DNA of 33,103 bases from contig NZ_DHOS01000056.1 in assembly GCF_002410825.1 (NCBI RefSeq), positions 4,673-37,775 of the forward strand, written 5' to 3'. This DNA comes from Proteiniphilum sp. UBA5384. GTDB taxonomy: Bacteria; Bacteroidota; Bacteroidia; Bacteroidales; Dysgonomonadaceae. Both the position numbers and the translations under genes were made by a program. Shown one piece after another: positions 18,208-25,467 of this stretch. The first letter of the stretch is position 1. Every line of letters starts with the position of its first letter. The notes below the pieces were generated by a model, which was not told the origin of the DNA, searched no databases, and worked only from the letters and a program-made list of their open reading frames with translations.

Positions 18208-19848
18208 ATGAAAAAGATACAACCCTTATTGATATTGCTGATGCTCTGTTTTGTGGGTGCGTGCAATGAAGATTCACTAGACTCGCTGTCTGGAAAATAT
18301 GACATGGATAGATATGTGTTCGACAAAGTTGAGCAAGCGACAACCGAAAAAATAGGCGGGGGCATCAAGGTTTTCCCTATGACACTTTCTGACGGCACAA
18401 ACACCATGACACTCACCCTCGGAAGTAGTGAATGGATTATGCCTGCTGGCGTGTATACTCCTGCGGCTGCCGTGAGCAACAAAAATCAGTTCTCGGCCGT
18501 GATAAATGGCGATATTGTGGTGGCTTCCGGCAATTTGGAAATAACTCTTCTAGAGAGCACCTACTATATCTCCGGTTTACTGTCTGATGCCTCGGGTAAT
18601 CGTTTCAAAGTAGATTATAAGGGAGTCCTTTCTTTTGAAGTAGGAGAGGATGATCCCGAAGCAAGCGGCTACACCATTTCTATTGTGGAAAATCAGGTGG
18701 TGGATGAAAATGAAACGGTGTATCCCGAACTCACGAAATATGCGATCACCGTCTCGGATCCCAACGGGGTTGCTGTGTTCCATGTAGATGCTGTCAACAA
18801 CGCGGGAATGACATTGGCCGACCTGGTAGGCACTTATACTACTGCCGGCTATCCAACCGAAGCGTGGCTGGCGGACAACGGCTGGGTGGTGTATTTTCCT
18901 GAATGGGGGGTAGAAATGGGTGGTGGCACCTATTTTACCGATGCGAACAATAAAAAACAGTATGTTACCCAAGGGAGTATTGTGATTACAGCGGCGGAAG
19001 ACATGAACGGAAATCCTCTGTACAGCTTCAGTGGTGAAAACCTGGTTACACTGACAGCACAAAATGAACCTGGTACAGACGGTGCTTTCAGCATCATGTT
19101 TGCCTCCGAAGTGAATAATGGCGGTACGGTGCTAAAAGACCAAACCATCACCAGTGAAGTGTTGGGTATGGATATGAAATACTCGGTTTATTTGCCCGAA
19201 AGCTGGGATGGCATAAAGACTTTCCCTGTGCTTTACCTGTTGCATGGTGCTGACGGCGGAAACAATGACTGGATCACCGGTGGCAAGATTGATGTGCAAG
19301 TAGCAGCAGCCGTCGCTGCCGGCACAGCCCCTGAAATGATTGTCATCATGCCTAACTGTACAGTAGACGGCAAAAATCTGTTCTATGTAAACGGTTACCA
19401 AGGAGATGCCCAATACATGACCTATTTCTTCGACGAGTTCCTCCCAACAGTCGAGGCGCTATATAAAGTGAAAGGAGATCGGGAAAACCGCGCCATCGGT
19501 GGCCTGTCAATGGGAGGATATGGTTCACTCTATTATGGCGGAATTCACCCGGAGATGTTCTCTTACGTTTACGCTTGCAGCCCTGCTGTAATGATAGACG
19601 GAACACCCAATTTGTTCGACATTTATGGAGCTGCCGTGACAGAGGGAGCAACATTACCGGGTATTACCTTGGAGATAGGAACCGGCGACTTCTTATATGA
19701 GACGGCTGGCTGGTTTAAAGGATTCATGGATAGCATGAGTATTGATCACGAATATATCACCCGTGATGGCGCGCATGACTGGGCATTTTGGATGGCTTGT
19801 ACCCCTAAAATTGTAGCAAAACTCGGTACACTTTTTTCCGAGAATTGA
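18208..19848 (+). CDS. Lipoprotein with N-terminal beta-rich domains fused to a CE1-like esterase
   Basis: The 546-residue protein has three parts. A lipoprotein signal (FVGAC, Cys19) is followed by NEDSLD, acids that favour surface export. Residues about 45-145 and 170-300 look like two related beta-rich domains, each with a GVYTP/GTYTT element and a Y-x-(S/I)SG strand. From about 310 an alpha/beta-hydrolase esterase domain of the feruloyl/acetyl esterase (CE1/esterase D) type begins, with VLYLLHGADGG, the nucleophile elbow GGLSMGGYGS (Ser434), likely acid Asp494 (GTGDFL) and His523 (GAHDW). The gene directly follows susD, where a SusE/F-like surface glycan-binding protein is normally encoded. 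A combined binding-and-esterase protein at the cell surface is the natural reading (inference). The binding role of the N-terminal part is unproven. Confidence 0.85.
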   Translation: MKKIQPLLILLMLCFVGACNEDSLDSLSGKYDMDRYVFDKVEQATTEKIGGGIKVFPMTLSDGTNTMTLTLGSSEWIMPAGVYTPAAAVSNKNQFSAVINGDIVVASGNLEITLLESTYYISGLLSDASGNRFKVDYKGVLSFEVGEDDPEASGYTISIVENQVVDENETVYPELTKYAITVSDPNGVAVFHVDAVNNAGMTLADLVGTYTTAGYPTEAWLADNGWVVYFPEWGVEMGGGTYFTDANNKKQYVTQGSIVITAAEDMNGNPLYSFSGENLVTLTAQNEPGTDGAFSIMFASEVNNGGTVLKDQTITSEVLGMDMKYSVYLPESWDGIKTFPVLYLLHGADGGNNDWITGGKIDVQVAAAVAAGTAPEMIVIMPNCTVDGKNLFYVNGYQGDAQYMTYFFDEFLPTVEALYKVKGDRENRAIGGLSMGGYGSLYYGGIHPEMFSYVYACSPAVMIDGTPNLFDIYGAAVTEGATLPGITLEIGTGDFLYETAGWFKGFMDSMSIDHEYITRDGAHDWAFWMACTPKIVAKLGTLFSEN

Positions 19849-19883
19849 ATGTGTGTCTTTTCCTGATATAGGTAGAGTAGTTT

Positions 19884-19916
19884 TTTCCATGCAGCATAAA
19901 ATATGCTGCATGGAAA
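19884..19916. terminator. Strong 15-bp hairpin between the fusion esterase and the MBL gene
   Basis: Perfect 15-base arms (19884-19898 and 19902-19916) pair around an AAA loop; the core is CCATGCAGCATA with its complement. No long T tract follows on the plus strand, so it may be a partial terminator, or an RNA-processing or stability element that lowers expression of the downstream half of the operon relative to susCD. It lies 36 bases after the stop and 33 bases before the next ATG. Confidence 0.5.
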
Positions 19917-19948
19917 TATTCATTACTGATGTGTAAATTCTTAATAGA

Positions 19949-20773
19949 ATGAGTATGAAAAATATTTTGACAGCTCTCCTTCTTTTAATTGTTGCGGTTC
20001 CCAAAACAGCGGCACAGGAACTTTTCAAGAATGGAGAGTTAACGATAAGCAAGCTTGAAGAAAGAACATGGGTGGTAGAGACTGCCGATATGACCACTAT
20101 GTATATCCTTGAAGGTGACGACCGTGCAATGCTGATCGACACCGGTACCCAATGTGAAGATCTAGACGAGATTGTCCGAAAAATCACACAGAAACCACTA
20201 ATAGTTGTTCTTACTCACAACCACAGAGATCATGCAGGAAACATCCGTTTCTTCGATAAGGTTTACATGCATCCTGCAGACACCATCATACCAATCGACA
20301 TAATTTTTGAAGGAGAGTACAAGTGGCTGCAAGAAGGAGATTCATTCGATTTAGGTGGCCGACATATTGAGGTCTACCTGATGCCCGGACATACACCCGG
20401 CTCTATCATTCTGATGGACCATTCCATCAATGCCTCTTTTACTGGTGATGCTTTCGGATCAGGACAAGTATGGCTGCAGTTGAAACCGCATGTACCCATG
20501 AACGATTATTATGCCTCCTGCGCGAGAATGGAACAGTTGATGAATGGACACAACATCACCAAACTCTACGTAGGACACTATCCCTACGTAAAACGTCCAC
20601 TCGACATAAATTATATCCTCGACATGAAGGTATTGGCAAAGCGGCTGAGTGAGGGAGACACAACAGGAGCAAAAGATTATCCCAATATGGGAATAGATAT
20701 CGCCTGTAAAAATCCGATGATCGTTGCCAATGGGCAAGCCATGATCGTGTTCGACCCTGAAAATATAAATTAA
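19949..20773 (+). CDS. Secreted metallo-beta-lactamase-fold hydrolase
   Basis: This is a 274-residue periplasmic protein with signal peptide NILTALLLLIVAVPKTAAQ. The metal-binding motifs of the MBL superfamily are intact: LTHNHRDHAGN (His90, His92, Asp94, His95), PGHTPGS (His148), FTGDAFGSG (Asp167) and YVGHYP (His210). Together they would bind two zinc or iron ions. The HTPGS form is common in glyoxalase-II-like thioesterases and lactonases rather than true beta-lactamases. The gene sits on the same strand inside the esterase cluster, so hydrolysis of an ester or lactone of the target compound is a reasonable inference, but the substrate is unknown. A second ATG at 19955 (MKNIL) is an equally good start. 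The following esterase gene is 70 bases downstream. Confidence 0.88.
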   Translation: MSMKNILTALLLLIVAVPKTAAQELFKNGELTISKLEERTWVVETADMTTMYILEGDDRAMLIDTGTQCEDLDEIVRKITQKPLIVVLTHNHRDHAGNIRFFDKVYMHPADTIIPIDIIFEGEYKWLQEGDSFDLGGRHIEVYLMPGHTPGSIILMDHSINASFTGDAFGSGQVWLQLKPHVPMNDYYASCARMEQLMNGHNITKLYVGHYPYVKRPLDINYILDMKVLAKRLSEGDTTGAKDYPNMGIDIACKNPMIVANGQAMIVFDPENIN

Positions 20774-20843
20774 AGGAGTGATTAGAATGATCGTGGGAAC
20801 TCCCCATTTTCAATTATTTCTCTATAAATAAACTACTTAATCT

Positions 20844-21704
20844 ATGTATAAAAATAGAATTTTGTTACTCGGTTTTTTTGTATCTGTTTGGCTATGCGGT
20901 TTTGCACAGTTCCCGAGCACAGGAAGGGTAGAATATAAAAAAATGCCCAGTGACATACTGAATCTGGAACGAGAATATGCCATTTATCTGCCGGCGACAT
21001 ATGATAAAAACGTGGACAAGGAATATCCTGTCCTTTACTTGCTTCATGGTGGAGGCGGTTCCCATACCGATTGGGCAAAAGCCGGACAGTTGCAGGAAAT
21101 CGCCAATCAGCTGATTGCTGCCGAGGATGCCAGTGAGATGATTGTGGTTTGTCCCGAAGCAGGGAAAGACTTCATGAACTATTTCAACAACCCCGATTGG
21201 AGGTACCAGGATTACTTCTTTGAAGAGCTGATTCCTTATATCGACACTACCTATCGCACGAAGAGCGACAAGCAACACCGTGCCATTGCGGGACTTTCGA
21301 TGGGGGGTGGTGCCTCAGTGGTATATGCCACCGCACATCCCGAATTGTTTGCCGCGGCCTATTCCATGAGCGGTTATTTTTATCGTCATGACAATTTGTT
21401 CTGGATCAACTTCAATGATCCTGTGCAGAAAAAGATTCATCAGCTTGTGGAAGATAATAATTGCGTAAAGCTTATTCTGGAGGGAACACCTGAACAGGTG
21501 GAAGCCTGGAAGAGCGTTCGCTGGTTCGTGGATTGCGGCGATGATGACTTCACCTACGATGCCAACGTCGCTTTTGTGGCAGCCTTGCGTCAACAGCAGA
21601 TTCCTTACCAGTTACGTATTCGCGACGGTGGCCATACCTGGGAGTATTGGACAAGCGCCCTCTATCTTGCGCTTCCCTTTGTGTCTCGCTCGTTTGAAAA
21701 ATAG
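20844..21704 (+). CDS. Secreted CE1-like (feruloyl-type) esterase A
   Basis: A 286-residue single-domain alpha/beta hydrolase with a signal peptide ending near GFAQ (residue 22). The esterase D/CE1 pattern is complete: VLYLLHGGGGSHTDW, the nucleophile elbow AGLSMGGGAS (Ser152), FVDCGDDDF (acid Asp at about 233-235) and RDGGHTWEYW (His264). Enzymes of this group release ferulate, acetate or similar acyl groups from plant glycans. It is closely similar along its length to the protein at 23293-24174, with shared CGDDDF and GGHTWEYW motifs and matching ends (LPFVSRSFEK against LPFISRTFGK), so the two are paralogues separated by a carboxylesterase gene. It is predicted to be periplasmic. Whether it cleaves phenolic or acetyl esters is not decided. 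Confidence 0.88.
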   Translation: MYKNRILLLGFFVSVWLCGFAQFPSTGRVEYKKMPSDILNLEREYAIYLPATYDKNVDKEYPVLYLLHGGGGSHTDWAKAGQLQEIANQLIAAEDASEMIVVCPEAGKDFMNYFNNPDWRYQDYFFEELIPYIDTTYRTKSDKQHRAIAGLSMGGGASVVYATAHPELFAAAYSMSGYFYRHDNLFWINFNDPVQKKIHQLVEDNNCVKLILEGTPEQVEAWKSVRWFVDCGDDDFTYDANVAFVAALRQQQIPYQLRIRDGGHTWEYWTSALYLALPFVSRSFEK

Positions 21705-21786
21705 TTAAGGGACAGCGTTCGATTATCATACACTGTCATTTTTATTGCATATTTGATTTTTTTAAACAACAAAAAATAATCATTAG

Positions 21787-23190
21787 ATGAAACAAGCAAT
21801 TCTATCACTGTTCATAGGCCTGCTTCCGCTCATGGGAATGCATGCCCGGACACCTGTTTTGAGAGTGGAGGGAGGAGAGATAACAGGAGTAGCCGGTGAC
21901 CTGCCCGGATTGATGGTATATAAAGGGATTCCCTACGCTGCCCCTCCTGTGGGGGAGTTACGCTGGAAGCAGCCTCAACCCGTATTGCCCTGGCAGGGAG
22001 TGCGTTCATGTGACACCTTTGGTGCGGCATCCTTGCAAGGAGACCAAACGGTAGGCTCTTTTTATTGGAAGGAGTTTTATCAGGGTGGTAATCCGGAACG
22101 CAGCGAAGACTGTCTCTATCTGAATGTGTGGACGCCGGCGGCAGGGAAAGACGCCAAGCTGCCGGTAATCTTCTGGATACATGGCGGTGGATATATGGCC
22201 GGCTATGGACATGAACTCGAATTCGATGGCAATGCCTATGCAGGAAAAGGAGTGATATTGGTGACCATTAACTACCGGTTGGGAATGAGCGGTTTTTTGT
22301 CGCATCCGCTCCTGACGGCGGAGAATAAGGGCAAAGGATCCGGCAATTATGGGCTGTTCGACCAATTGGCTGCCCTGAAATGGGTGAAAAACAATATTGC
22401 GGCATTTGGAGGCGATCCCGGCAATATAACCGTAATGGGACAGAGTGCCGGTGCGGGTAGCGTGCAGGCGCTCATCTCCTCTCCGCTGACCGAAGGCCTT
22501 ATTCAACGCGCCATCATTCAAAGTGGTGGAGGGCTGGGTGGAATCATTGCCGCCAAACCTCTGCGGGAAGCAGAAAAGACTGGCAAGGAGATGTGGGATG
22601 GGGCGGAAGCGACAACGTTAGAGGAGATGCGCCTCTTTCCTGCCGATAAGTTTCAGGAGGTGATGATAAAGTACCTGATGAAACAGCAAACCTTCGGGGG
22701 ACTTCCTTTTGGACCCTCTATCGACGGAGAACTGCTGACAGCTTCACCGGACGAGGTGGCGAAAGTGGGGAATCAACTGGACATCCCCTATATGATCGGT
22801 TATACGTCGGAAGATTTGATGCCGGATGTGATGAAAAAGGCCGCCGTGGATTGGAGCCTTCTCCTTGAAGAACAAGGCAAGGAACCGGCTTACGTTTACT
22901 GCTTCAGCCACGATTTGCCGGGAGAAGATATGCCTGCCGGACCGCAAATGGGTGGTTTTGGCGATATGAAGGGAGCGTTCCATTCTGCTGAACTATGGTA
23001 TATGTTTGGAACGCTGGGCAAGAGCTGGCGACCGATGGAACAGGCCGATTTTGAACTGAGCGAGCGAATGGTGACCTACTGGACCAACTTCGCTAAAACC
23101 GGGAATCCGAATGGTGAGGGTGTGCCTTTGTGGGATCCTTGCACCAAATCAAATGAGCATATTCAGACCTTGGATATTCAGGTGAAATAA
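21787..23190 (+). CDS. Secreted compact type-B carboxylesterase
   Basis: A 467-residue type-B carboxylesterase with signal peptide MKQAILSLFIGLLPLMGMHA. Triad positions are visible: MGQSAGAGS (Ser220), GYTSEDLMP (Glu342) and GAFHSAELWY (His399), with oxyanion motif IHGGGYMAGYG at 131-141. It is shorter than the first carboxylesterase of the locus because only about 27 residues separate the Glu motif from the next conserved strand (YVYCFSH), against about 76 there. This gives a reduced lid and perhaps a more open active site (inference). Reading frame and motifs are intact, so the shortening is not damage. It lies between the two paralogous CE1-like esterases, with gaps of 82 and 102 bases. 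Confidence 0.9.
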   Translation: MKQAILSLFIGLLPLMGMHARTPVLRVEGGEITGVAGDLPGLMVYKGIPYAAPPVGELRWKQPQPVLPWQGVRSCDTFGAASLQGDQTVGSFYWKEFYQGGNPERSEDCLYLNVWTPAAGKDAKLPVIFWIHGGGYMAGYGHELEFDGNAYAGKGVILVTINYRLGMSGFLSHPLLTAENKGKGSGNYGLFDQLAALKWVKNNIAAFGGDPGNITVMGQSAGAGSVQALISSPLTEGLIQRAIIQSGGGLGGIIAAKPLREAEKTGKEMWDGAEATTLEEMRLFPADKFQEVMIKYLMKQQTFGGLPFGPSIDGELLTASPDEVAKVGNQLDIPYMIGYTSEDLMPDVMKKAAVDWSLLLEEQGKEPAYVYCFSHDLPGEDMPAGPQMGGFGDMKGAFHSAELWYMFGTLGKSWRPMEQADFELSERMVTYWTNFAKTGNPNGEGVPLWDPCTKSNEHIQTLDIQVK

Positions 23191-23292
23191 AGCGTTACAA
23201 TAGTCCCCAGGTGTGGAAACAGGTAAATAGCCCTGGACGATATATGACATTCCTAGTAAATTTGAGCACTAATTCAATAAACATAAAAAAAC

Positions 23293-24174
23293 ATGAAGAG
23301 AACTATTCTGACATTTTTTGCCGCAATTGCCATACTGGCGGCGCATGCACAGTTCCCGGGATGGGGACCACAAAGCAAGATAGTGACGGACAGCATCCAT
23401 AGTGAAATCCTGCATGCAGACCGGGCTTTCAATATCTTCCTGCCACAGAGCTACGAGGTAGACAAGGAGAAAGAGTACCCTATCCTCTACTTGCTGCACG
23501 GCATGATGGATACCAATCAGGGATGGACCATGAGGGGACACCTGAAGGATGTGATGGACCAGCTGGTGGCTTCGGGAGAGGCGACAGAAATGATTATCGT
23601 TACGCCCAACGCCGGGGGGAATGTGTATGCAGGCGACTGGAATGGCTATTTCAATATGCCTGGATGGGCATACGAAGATTTCTTCTTCCAGGAGTTTGTC
23701 CCGTATATTGAGAGTACATACCGCGTAATCGGCGACAAACAACACCGTGCCATCGCCGGCCTCTCAATGGGCGGAGGCGGAGCAACCAGCTACGCGCAGC
23801 GCCATCCCGACAGGTTCAGTGCCGTGTATGCCATGAGCGCGCTGATGAGCATTCCCGAGGAAGGAGCCGCACCGTCACAGAATCCCGACGACAAGATGGC
23901 CATCCTGACCAAGTCGGTCATTGAAAACAGCTGCGTAAAATTTGTGGAAGAGGCCGACGAAGCACGAAAAGAACAACTTCGCTCCATCCAATGGTTTGTG
24001 GATTGTGGCGATGACGACTTCTTGCTGGACCGCAATATCGAATTCACACAAGCCATGCGCAAAGCACAAATACCCTGCCAGTTCCGTGTACGCGACGGAG
24101 GGCACACCTGGGAGTATTGGCACTCGGCGCTCTATGTGAGCTTGCCATTCATCTCCCGCACCTTTGGAAAATAG
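23293..24174 (+). CDS. Secreted CE1-like (feruloyl-type) esterase B
   Basis: A 293-residue single-domain esterase with signal peptide ending AAHAQ (residue 20). Motifs are ILYLLHGMMDTNQGW, the nucleophile elbow AGLSMGGGGATS (Ser158), FVDCGDDDF (acid at about 240-242) and RDGGHTWEYWHS (His271). It is the paralogue of the esterase at 20844-21704. The loop after the HG motif differs (MMDTNQGWTM against GGGSHTDWAK), as does the segment after the serine strand (MSALMSIPEEGAAP against MSGYFYRHDNLF). These are the places where acyl specificity would change, so the pair may act on different esters (inference). The next esterase gene follows after only 38 bases, indicating cotranscription. The start at 23293 is the ATG directly before the signal peptide. 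Confidence 0.88.
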   Translation: MKRTILTFFAAIAILAAHAQFPGWGPQSKIVTDSIHSEILHADRAFNIFLPQSYEVDKEKEYPILYLLHGMMDTNQGWTMRGHLKDVMDQLVASGEATEMIIVTPNAGGNVYAGDWNGYFNMPGWAYEDFFFQEFVPYIESTYRVIGDKQHRAIAGLSMGGGGATSYAQRHPDRFSAVYAMSALMSIPEEGAAPSQNPDDKMAILTKSVIENSCVKFVEEADEARKEQLRSIQWFVDCGDDDFLLDRNIEFTQAMRKAQIPCQFRVRDGGHTWEYWHSALYVSLPFISRTFGK

Positions 24175-24212
24175 AGTTGACATATTATAAACCAGCATAA
24201 ATAAAAACAACA

Positions 24213-25421
24213 ATGAAAAAAGCAACAATCGTGATAATAGCCCTGTTGATGTGCGCCATGACGTTTGCCCAACAGGCCCTTTGGGGAGGAGCTCCCGTGA
24301 TTTCTCCGGAAATTCATAACAACAACAGCGTTACTTTCAGGCTCAATGCTCCGAAAGCAGAAAAAGTACAGGTAACAGGGGATTTCCTGCCGACCCAAAA
24401 GATCAGTACACCATTTGGTGAGTTCGACGGACCCGGCGTAGCCGACCTGACCAAGGGCAAAGATGGGGTATGGGAATTTACCACCCCGGAACCGTTGCCA
24501 TCCGAACTGTATAGTTACTCATTCATCGTTGATGAGTTGAAGACAACCGATCCTTCAAATATATATATGATTCGCGACGTGGCCTCGGTAACCAATGTGT
24601 TTATTGTCCCTGGCAACCCGGGCGATTTATACCGTGTAAACGATGTCAAGCACGGCACTGTTGCCCGTCGCTGGTACAACAGCCCCACATTAGAGGAACA
24701 ACGTCGCGTCACCATTTATACTCCTTCGGGATACGAAGGCAGCGACAAGTCCTATCCCGTGTTATACCTGCTGCACGGATCAGGCGGTGATGAAGAAGCA
24801 TGGATCGCGCTGGGACGTACAGCGCAGATCATGGATAACCTGATTGCCCAGGGAAAAGCGGAGCCAATGATTATTGTGATGCCAAATGGCCATACTCAAA
24901 ATGCCGCGGCTCCCGGCGAGTCAAGTCGTGCCTATGCCCCCGTAATGGGAGGAGGCCCTCGCCAAGCCGTTGCCAGCATGGAAGACAGCTTTGGGGACAT
25001 CTTGACCTTTGTGGAAAGCAATTACAGGGTGAAAAAAGACAAAGCACATCGTGCGGTTGCCGGCTTATCTATGGGTGGTATGCACTCTTCTGCGATTTCT
25101 GCTCAATATCCCAATACCTTCGACTATGTGGGTGTGTTTTCTGCCCCTCCGATCGCAACAATGATGATGCCCGACAGCGAAGACAAAGGAAAGTACACCG
25201 AAGAATTTGTGGCAAAACTGAAGACGCAGCAAGATAACGGATTCAAATTGTATTGGATCGCTTGTGGAAATACCGATTTCTTGTATCAAGGCGTTATCGA
25301 CAGCATGAGACAGATGGACAAAATAGGATTTAAATATACATATAGAGAGACGGGCGAAGGACATATCTGGAAGAACTGGCGTATCTACCTTACTGAGTTC
25401 GCCCCCATGCTATTCAGGTAA
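24213..25421 (+). CDS. Secreted two-domain CE1-like esterase with N-terminal beta-sandwich (CBM48/E-set-like)
   Basis: A 402-residue protein with signal peptide ending MTFAQ (residue 20). Residues about 25-135 form an early-set/CBM48-like beta domain, recognisable from VTFRLNAPKAEKVQVTGDF, DGVWEFTT and LYSYSFIVD. The catalytic domain starts near 160 with RRVTIYTPSGYE and VLYLLHGSGGDEEAW. It carries the nucleophile elbow AGLSMGGMHSS (Ser286), acid Asp355 in CGNTDFL and His384 in GEGHIW. This two-domain layout is known in feruloyl esterases from Prevotella and Bacteroides, where the beta domain contributes to the active-site region. It lies 38 bases after the previous esterase and 46 bases before the first GH3. 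A feruloyl or related esterase is likely; the exact substrate is unproven. Confidence 0.88.
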   Translation: MKKATIVIIALLMCAMTFAQQALWGGAPVISPEIHNNNSVTFRLNAPKAEKVQVTGDFLPTQKISTPFGEFDGPGVADLTKGKDGVWEFTTPEPLPSELYSYSFIVDELKTTDPSNIYMIRDVASVTNVFIVPGNPGDLYRVNDVKHGTVARRWYNSPTLEEQRRVTIYTPSGYEGSDKSYPVLYLLHGSGGDEEAWIALGRTAQIMDNLIAQGKAEPMIIVMPNGHTQNAAAPGESSRAYAPVMGGGPRQAVASMEDSFGDILTFVESNYRVKKDKAHRAVAGLSMGGMHSSAISAQYPNTFDYVGVFSAPPIATMMMPDSEDKGKYTEEFVAKLKTQQDNGFKLYWIACGNTDFLYQGVIDSMRQMDKIGFKYTYRETGEGHIWKNWRIYLTEFAPMLFR

Positions 25422-25467
25422 TTAACCGACAAATTCCTTGAATTGATTTATCATATATTTAGAAAAT

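Noticed and set aside
21711..21747. GACAG ... CTGTC repeat followed by a T run after esterase A
   Set aside because: Arms of only 5 bp with a long loop do not make a convincing terminator.
23257..23264. TAAATTTG, a full -7 consensus match upstream of esterase B
   Set aside because: No TTTG at the -33 position and the surroundings are A/T-rich. An internal promoter is possible, but one 8-base match within an operon is weak evidence.
23211..23402. Short plus-strand frame before and into esterase B
   Set aside because: It overlaps the esterase start in another frame and has no family resemblance; the esterase ATG at 23293 with its signal peptide explains the region.
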